The notes under the pieces are model-generated. The model had not been told where the DNA came from. It made no database searches and was given only the letters and a program-made list of their open reading frames with translations. From Liolophura sinensis (Eukaryota; Mollusca; Polyplacophora; Chitonida; Chitonidae), in the NCBI RefSeq assembly GCF_032854445.1, contig NC_088301.1, positions 26,708,402 through 26,772,401 on the forward strand: DNA of 64,000 bases, read 5' to 3'. Position numbers and translations under genes: made by a program. Numbering within the stretch: the first letter of the stretch is position 1; the number at the start of each line of letters is the position of its first letter. This document shows positions 56,358 through 64,000 of the stretch, piece after piece.

Positions 56358-57167
56358 TCCCACTCCATAGTGTGGCTTAGCTGATAACTAATACATGTGG
56401 CAGATATGTCTTTGCCATGTCATTTGCAAACATAGGTACATGTGGTTGTCTTCAGGAGGATCAATAATACAAGTACATGGTATAACAGCTCGGTCACAGA
56501 ATAATTCGTCAAATGCATGTGCTACGATGTGTAAACATTGTTAAATTTCTCTCTGTTTGGCGGTTACATTGTCAGCTGCCCATGATTTCTCACAAGGTAA
56601 TTAAATTAAAACAGTGAAATTTGGGACAAACACGTGGAAATATGGGGTTGATATCCTGATGAGTTTTAGCACACATGGCTTGAATCTTTCTTCCCCCCCC
56701 CCCACCCACACACACACACACATTTTACAAATTTTGTACTCCCCTTTATTCTCCTGTACTAGAAGTAAGAGAAGAAATACGTTTTAAACATATATTGCTG
56801 CATCTATTTCTTTTTATTTAGTTTTTTTAGCAATGTGAATGAAAGGTGGAAAATTTTCTCTGTTCTTCAGTACTGGTTCATTACTTCACTTAAATTTGTG
56901 CTTAACAGTTTCAACAAAACCTTACATAATGTTGAACTGAGAAAAAATGTTGCTAAGGGAATATGTGAGGTGCACAATTATTGTCCTTAGATCCAAAGTA
57001 AATACTGGAGAATATTCTCACACGAGGGGTCAGGGGTTGTTTGTATGAGCCAGCTGGTGTGAAATGGGGTAGTCGGCAGGTGGTTGTGGGTCTTTATCTT
57101 GCAGTTTAACACAGGTATTTAGGGGGAGCTCTAGGGCTAAGGCAGCACGGGTTGCCACACACTTAAA

Positions 57168-57190
57168 GGTGTGTGTGTGTGTGTGTGTGC
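57168..57190. repeat. GT microsatellite
   Basis: About eleven GT repeats. Complementary CA tracts are also present near 56706 and 57902. Confidence 0.9.
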
Positions 57191-58621
57191 GTCCTTAGGC
57201 GAGGTATATTTACCTATACTCCACACTCAGTTACGTCAGTTGACCCATGCTGTCTGATGGTCTGTGTACAGACATATTCATTCCATGATGCTGTGTTTTG
57301 TTTGTTTTTTGTTTTTTTCCGAAGGGGATGTTTTGCTTTTATTATACATGTGTACATTCACCTAAAGATTCTTACATAAGGGACCTTCATATAAATGTCT
57401 TGGTAACCAACACACATGAATTTAAATTTCACGGCAGGCACACTGTAGCAAAATACCAGTTATTCTGTATGCTTATAAATGTACATGTATGTAATTAGCT
57501 GTGCCTGGACTATAACATACTGACATATCACTAAAATTAGGCTGTATGTTGATATGCTGTAATCCCAAATGACAGTACGTGTTTGTTCAGACCACTGTGT
57601 TTGTTCATACTACTGTTGATGAATAAACGTATTTGTAAACGTACAGTTATAGTATTTGTATCTGGTTTAGGCAGAAAATACATGTAGCTTGTGCTATCTC
57701 CCCACCTTTTTTTAAAATTTATCTGTGTCCCCAATCCAGTTTGGTGAATTACCATGTTCATCCCTTCTAAATTTCTAGTATGATCATTAGTACACACGAG
57801 TGTTACACGTGTACAGTGCATGTAAAGGCTCTAAAATTTTCCTAACATGCGTGTGTATGCGTGTGAACAGTGGCAGTGTCTCGTCCAATCCCCCAACACC
57901 CCAACACACACACACACACACACTCCTCTCCTTTACATTTTCTGCCCCCCCCCCCACCTTCTTTCCTTTTGGTGTCTCCCACCACCCTCTCATTTAAAAC
58001 CCTTATCAGTAGAGAGATACAGCTGACATCTGTTATCAGTAAATCACTCTTGTGCAGACCCAGTCACATAGCCTTGACAGTCAGCTGCAGTATGTGACAT
58101 ATGACAGCAGACTAGATTACAGTGGGACAGAGGCACTTTTCTTTAGCTTTCTCACCTGTAGTTACTATTTCCTTGCAGTATGTTTACATCTGCAGGATTC
58201 TTTTTATAGTGCAGGTCTTCATGTATGTTCAGCCACTTATATACCTGTAGAAATGAAACTGTAGTTCGGTATTTGAGTGTATAAACAAACATTTTTTGAC
58301 ATAAGGCTTTATGCATTTTTAATAATTTTATGTTCTCTAGATATAAGTACAGGTAGTGTGAACTGATAGATTTTACAACAACAACAACAAAAAAAACAAA
58401 TATATTTATCACACCAGACAAAATGCAGTGTGCTCTGACTCAAATCTTGAGGTACTGTTCATGATTTCAAATCAGTTTCTATCCGAATGGAATTGACTAT
58501 GTATTGATTAATTGTTATTATTTTATTGTTTCTTAAATCTGGTCAGGAATATTTTGTGTTTTTATACCCTTTTTTATGGATGTAGAACTGACACATTATT
58601 ACAGGACTTATACCTGAAATG

Positions 58622-58674
58622 TTTTTAACGAAATGTCAGATTTAACGAAATGTCAGATTTAACTAAATGTCAGA
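58622..58674. repeat. 18-bp tandem repeat, 3 units
   Basis: TTTAACGAAATGTCAGAT units, the last with ACTAAATG. Confidence 0.85.
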
Positions 58675-59631
58675 ATATACACATGGAGTGCATTTGCACT
58701 TCATACATACAGAAATTTATCATATCTAGAGTCAAGGGAATGAGCTTGTAAACAGTGACATAAAACCTATCTCACATTCTCACCCACGTGTTCTCACACA
58801 TGTTTGTGTGCAGTTGCTGTGTAATTGCTTTTTACTCAGTGTTTGATGTATGCAGATATAATATGCAGCTGGTAATACATGTAGGTGCACAGTAATGTTT
58901 ACTCTGAACTTACCACACCCGTATATACCTCATTTATCTGCTCACCCTAAAGTAATGACACCAAGTCATGTGCGTGAACAATTCAGGGGTGGCAAAGCCG
59001 GTAGCAGCTTCGTTTACATGTGCATATTATTTGCGGGAATTTCAGCATCATGACATGACAGCATGTCCATGTTAAAAAGAACATGTTTGTGTTGGCTCTT
59101 GTTCAGATTTTTGAAGCTATACGAATCAGTATCGCTGTAGCCTGAAGGCACAATGCACCTTGATATCCACGTAGGTAATTATACAAGGATGTAGGTTATA
59201 GTCAGTGAGAAGTGTTTCATGTGTTGAGGGCCTTCCAGCTCATAGTCCCAGCTCATAGTTTTTTGCGGTCGGTATAACCAAGAAGCACAGCTCAAGGAGT
59301 TCATCCAGAGCCTCAGTCTCAATATCAGACAGGCTGTAGAAAAATAAAACAGACATAAATGTTTTAAGTGCAAGTCTGACTGGCTGTGGACTGAAACAGT
59401 TAATGATTTTAAATGTGACATGAATAACTCTTTATCGGCATCTGTTGTATTTTATTCTCATCAGAGCCAAAGGCAAGGACATGTTGAAAGCCTAAACAAA
59501 TGCATGAAGGCATCTGAATGATCACACCATGTTCTAAACAAAACTAGTTATAGGGAATAATGCCTGATGAATTTAACTTCAATGTTTAAAAAAAAAATAA
59601 AGTAGCTATATTCAGATGTTCTGCTTATACT

Positions 59632-59791
59632 GTTATTTATTTATTTGATTGGTGTTTTACGGCGTACTCAAGAATATTTCACTTATACGACGGTGGCCAG
59701 CATTTTTGTGGGTGGAAACCGAGTAGAGCCCGTGGGAAGCCCACGACCATCCTCAGGTTGCTGGACAGACCTTGCCACGTACGACCGGAGA
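59632..59791 (-). mobile_element. SINE family A, 3' part, reverse
   Basis: TTATTTATTTATTTGATTGG start through GGCCAGCATTTTTGTGGGTG to the complement of CGTACGTGG-type sequence. Confidence 0.87.
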
Positions 59792-60939
59792 TGCTTATAC
59801 TGTAGAAATGTTTATATTATAGTTTATGTAATTTTGACGCTATAATTTGGTGTGTCCAGCAATAAGTTCAGTTTGTTTGTTATCTGAAAACTTCTCACCT
59901 ACCCTGAAAATTCACCTTTCAAAGATAAATGCAACTTGAAGAATCCAGCCAAATGAGCAGTAACTCGGTCAAGGATGAAACTTTTTAGGTAATATTCACT
60001 TTTTGCCCAAATAAGCCTACATGTGCTAATTTTAAAGGTAGCCCAGTTGTATTTTTGACCCTGCTGATAGCAATTTTCTTATGGAAAGATGGCTGCTGGC
60101 CATGTATCATACATGTACCCTGTGATATTGTAGTGGCCTTTCCATGCAGGGCCTTATAGTTCATCCAGAGCAAGGTTATTACAGCTGTGTATAGCCATGC
60201 GCTGCAGTTGATCAGCCACGTCGGCAAGAATCTTCCTGTTAAGGCACGGTCACCAATATTGATTGAACGTCAATATCAATTGGTACCTTGGGAAGTGTGT
60301 TTCTGGTAATGTGTTTGAGGTACACGCTAATAGGGTTTCCATTTAACATCAATGTCCTTAATGTGTGCCCCAGGAACAGGAATTCGGTATGGTACAGCTT
60401 GGTGTATTTATATACATGTACACACCGATATATTTAAAAAAAAAAATGTCCAGGTTTTTGGAATAATTATTGTATTACTTCATTTCAAGGTGTTGTTTAA
60501 TTGCTCCACAAGTCCTCTCCATTGTTTACACTAAATGTGGGAGGAGCATTCCTTGTGCACATGGTAGTTGGGTCATAACTCTTCAATCCTGACTTGTACA
60601 AGTCGGATCTTTCCATGCATGCATGGAAAAAGTAATCTGACAGCCAGCTTGGCCCTCACTCAGCTTACTTTCTGAAAACTCCCACGTTGGAGAAGCGACA
60701 TCCGTTCATATAAGTGAGGAATCCATTTAAATTTGGACAGATGTGCGTTTGAGTATTTTCCTCAAGTCGAAAAACTGATACAGACTCAAGAAATAGTTGA
60801 TCTTGTACAGGGAGATACATTTGATGGGTGACATTTGTTGGGTTTTATCATTTCCAGGATTCACTTGATCATTGATTCAAGTTATAGATTGCCAGATCAG
60901 TGAATCTTGTCCGTAAACAAACAGCAAACTATGTAGACC

Positions 60940-61000
60940 AGTTGTTCGTGCCAATACACTGGTTGTTCAGGCCAATACACTGGTTGTTCAGGCTTATACA
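60940..61000. repeat. 21-bp tandem repeat, about 3 units
   Basis: Units of ACTGGTTGTTCAGGCCAATAC, the first and last diverged. Confidence 0.82.
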
Positions 61001-61251
61001 CATATAATCTCTATGTACAATTACCAATCGTTACCAGCTATTTAAGTGTATTAAGTCAGACAGATGACATAAACACTTGGAATCCAACATGGTATTGATG
61101 GTGATAGTGCTACCTTTAGGGCCAGTTGATATTGGGATTGATTTCCTTTTTTCTCTCCTATGAAGCGACTGTCTCAATTTGGACCTGCGATGATCGTTAA
61201 ATATAACCACCAGTGGAATACACTGTTCTTAATGACGTCTATTTGTACGAA

Positions 61252-61595
61252 ATGCAGTTACGTTCTTCGTATTTTGTGTTAAATCGTATATCTATATATG
61301 GAGCCGTGTATGCATGTACATGTACATACTGTTATTCTTGACATTTTTTGCATGTTTGCAAGGTGATTAAGACATATTCTGAAAGCATCTTTCTGTGTAG
61401 ACTGATAAAATGAAATTTGTAAGAAATACAGTTATGTTCTTCGTATTTTGTGTTAAATCGTATATCTACATATGGGGCCATGTATGCATGTACGTGAACA
61501 TACTGTTATTCTTAACATTTTTTGCATGTTTGCAAGGTGATTAAGACATATTCTGAAAGTATCTTTCTGTGTAGACTGATAAAATGATACCTTTT
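61252..61595. repeat. 174-bp tandem duplication containing family E
   Basis: GTTCTTCGTATTTTGTGTTA recurs 174 bp apart (about 61261 and 61435) and similarity continues to GTAGACTGATAAAATGA. The repeat unit includes the TTTGCATGTTTGCAA part of family E, which continues to about 61645 after the second copy. Confidence 0.85.
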
Positions 61596-62653
61596 GTGAG
61601 GCCTTGAAATTTGCTCATCCAACCTATGTAGTTTTGTCGTCTCCAAAATCAAAATGTAAATGTTCATAAATTGTACATGGGACATCTGTCATCAGCAACA
61701 TGTACATGTACACAGTTTATCTGATTTCCATGTGATAGCCAGCTTTTTTCAGTTTTAAGTATAATGAGTTGTTAAAAATCATTCCCTTGCCTGCTTGTGC
61801 TACTAATTATACACATGTATGACAATATACATGTATATGTAAAAGATTTCAACAAAATAACCAAGAAAAAGTAAATGGTAGGCCAGCAGCTCACTATGTA
61901 CTCAGTGTTATAATGCTTTACATCACATATTTTAAGTGTCTGACATGCTAAATGTGCAGTGCAATACAGAAGAGTGTACATTGTGATCTCGGCTTGATCA
62001 CCATAGCTGTTGTCAGTACCTAACCTAAATGACCCCAAATTTCACCCACAAAAGTGCATTTTTAAAGGTGAATAAATGCCATAAGATATCGTTTTGGGGG
62101 CTGAAACATACCTTTTTCCAGCAGGATATCATAATACCTTCCAAACCAGACTTAAAGCACTTTTCTAGAACATTACAATTTTCAGAATACGGTAAATTGA
62201 GCAAGTTAGTCATGGGCGAAATTTAAGGTCATTTAGGGTAATTTAGGATGAGTGTTATTCTCAATTTACCATTATTAAATGTTATATTGAGCGCTTAACC
62301 TTCAAGCTGTTTCAAACACTGTCACCATCTATTCCAGTGCACATATAACAAAATGCACAGACCCAAGATAATTATTTGGTTAGTCTTGTTATTACTTGAT
62401 AATGTTTTTGTTTTTTTTTTTTTTTTTATTATGTTTAGCCACCGGTAGATTTTCAGGAGTTGTGTATGTACATTTAGCTGGTTACATGCTGTCATGTACT
62501 TGTAGTAATACAGTAAATAACCTAAAATTTCACCAGCACAGTAATACATTTTGACAGGCAAATAGATGTCAAATGATACACAGATAGTGCATGCTGTGGG
62601 ATGGGACAACAGGAATTGTCCGCTCAGGAGAAGTCATATTCAGCAATATGTTT

Positions 62654-62929
62654 TTATATGTCGAATTTGTACATCGGTAATGGAGCTATAACCACCGTCG
62701 GCTTGTTTACTTTACAATCAAGCAGATGCCAGAGAGCTCTCAAAGGGAGATAACTGTTGTGGAATAAACGCACGTGATCCTCGGATATTGCCTTGTGAAT
62801 GTGAGATAATATTTTATGAACGAGACGTTGGAATTCTTTGGCGCATGATCGTTGTACATCATGTTTTGCGACATATCTTGTGACCGGCTCTCGACCAATG
62901 GAAACGGAGAATAACCCTATGAGGTACAA
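62654..62929 (-). CDS. Unrecognised single-exon open frame (91 codons)
   Basis: From ATG at 62929 to TAA at 62654, in sequence of higher complexity than its surroundings. The frame shows no low-complexity bias, but I recognise no family; the middle contains AEDHVRLF-like and SYLPLRALWHLLDCKVNK stretches (the latter as read). A CAAAGGGAGATAACT word inside it also occurs at 44180-44197, so it may be part of a dispersed repeat. No promoter, splice site or polyadenylation signal supports it. Confidence 0.2.
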   Translation of the reverse strand: MYLIGLFSVSIGREPVTRYVAKHDVQRSCAKEFQRLVHKILSHIHKAISEDHVRLFHNSYLPLRALWHLLDCKVNKPTVVIAPLPMYKFDI

Positions 62930-64000
62930 TCATTATATATGTATTGCTTTGTTTCCAGGCAAATTTTTAAATTATTTACCATAATGTATCATTGCTACCT
63001 AATGCTTTACAGAGTATATGTGTTTGTTTTCCTGTAGTGTTGAAAATAAGAAGTTTTAAACATTCTGCTTCAGGTAACAAGTATACGCACATACATGTAT
63101 TGTAACATGGTTACAGGCTTTGGTCACTTTTAAAATTGTGTTAAGGAGATTATAAAAAGAAAGTGAAACAAATCATAGCATATTGTATATTTTTGTGTAG
63201 TTGTACACAAGATATATTGTATTAGAAGCCAAAGGATGTGATTATGGCTCTGTAATAAGAGATTATTAATGAGTTTAATGTTTAGGTCAGCCAACCAGCG
63301 GGGGAATATTTTATGCATCTTTTCTGTTGATATTTATGTTGACTTTTGATTATATTCAACATGTATTTCGCCATGATGTAGTAGTGTCATTAGTCATGTG
63401 GCAGACATGGATAGGAAAATAAACAAACAAACATTTGATCTTCTAGTGAATCCCCATCTCACATGCGGTAAATGATCTAAACTTGCATCCGTTGCTTATT
63501 TTATGTGATTCTTGTGATCTCAGAAAGCTGTTTTGATATTTGTTTTGAAGGTAGGATTAGATCAAAGTCGAAAGTTGTAAATTTTAACTCCAACAGTAGT
63601 AGTTTTCGACATTTATTTGGCTCTAAAAATGTAGTTTTAGAGGGAAAAATTTAGGTTATTTACTGTATGGAGTGTGTGTGGACAGATTTACACACTTACT
63701 GAAGGTGATAGCAAGACCCAGTCATCCTTGCAATTCAACACCTCTCTATGTGTATATACTGTGTATGTGACATAGTATGTATTTAAGCTTAAACACCCAT
63801 CTTGCTGTGTGGTCACTTTCTGAATGTGTGTGTTTATCAAACTGGTGTGCAATACAGTACTGCATACAGACTTGGCACAGAAACAGTTTCCAGTAGTTGC
63901 AGGCTATCTCAGTCCGCTTGTACCCCCAAAACAGTTAACTGTTTGGTTAGATGTATATGGATAGACGCTGGCAGATGTGTGCGTATGTATGTGTAGCCAG

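Larger units (their letters stand above)
46301..64000 (+). other. DNAI4: Probable long DNAI4 intron 4 (to window end)
   Basis: I searched for acceptors in the needed phase followed by the conserved DNAI4 segments and found none. The stretch holds SINE fragments, minisatellites, homopolymer C and A runs and many ACATGTACATGTA words. A weakly conserved exon could have been missed. Confidence 0.5.

Noticed and set aside
59240-59345. Exon-like - strand sequence reading LSDIETEALDELLELC after a good acceptor
   Set aside because: It has no partner exons, meets a stop within about 30 codons, and the complementary strand also looks Ser-rich coding; it could be chance or a relic. A similar CTCTGGATGAACT word occurs at about 60160, also without a supported gene.

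Overview
The window looks like nuclear DNA from a metazoan, most likely a mollusc or another lophotrochozoan. It is AT-rich, holds intron-containing protein genes with GT-AG splice sites, and carries many short tRNA-derived SINEs and minisatellites. The phylum call rests on the style of the repeats and on recall; the species cannot be read from the sequence. No prokaryotic, organellar or CRISPR features were seen.

Three protein genes were rebuilt exon by exon from splice sites, continuous reading frame and family similarity. (1) + strand, 1418-19186: a complete SLC35D1-type nucleotide-sugar transporter, 11 exons, 352 residues. (2) - strand, 41634-31264: a complete MIER1-type ELM2/SANT corepressor, 12 exons, 564 residues, with a probable long 3' UTR to about 26430. 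(3) + strand from 42082: the first four exons of a DNAI4 (WDR78)-type axonemal dynein intermediate chain, which runs past the end of the window. MIER1 and DNAI4 start head to head, 447 bp apart. As recalled, order and orientation (SLC35D1 and DNAI4 on one strand, MIER1 between them on the other) match human 1p31.3, an old microsyntenic block.

Layout: 1-1417 is upstream sequence with one SINE; 1418-19186 is SLC35D1, whose introns hold SINEs and five tandem arrays; 19187-26430 is its 3' UTR and intergenic DNA, starting with a purine-rich 33-bp satellite; 26430-31263 is the probable MIER1 3' UTR; 31264-41634 is MIER1; 41635-42081 is a shared promoter; 42082-46300 holds DNAI4 exons 1-4; 46301-64000 has no exon I can support and is probably DNAI4 intron.

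The most unusual observations are an array of about 12 copies of the MIER1 exon 4 splice acceptor plus the start of the exon; a SINE inserted 5 nt inside an SLC35D1 intron, whose target-site duplication copied the 5' splice site; and several SINE families that seem to share one central domain. The three genes act in separate processes (Golgi/ER sugar-nucleotide transport, chromatin repression, ciliary motility), so their linkage is positional, not a pathway.
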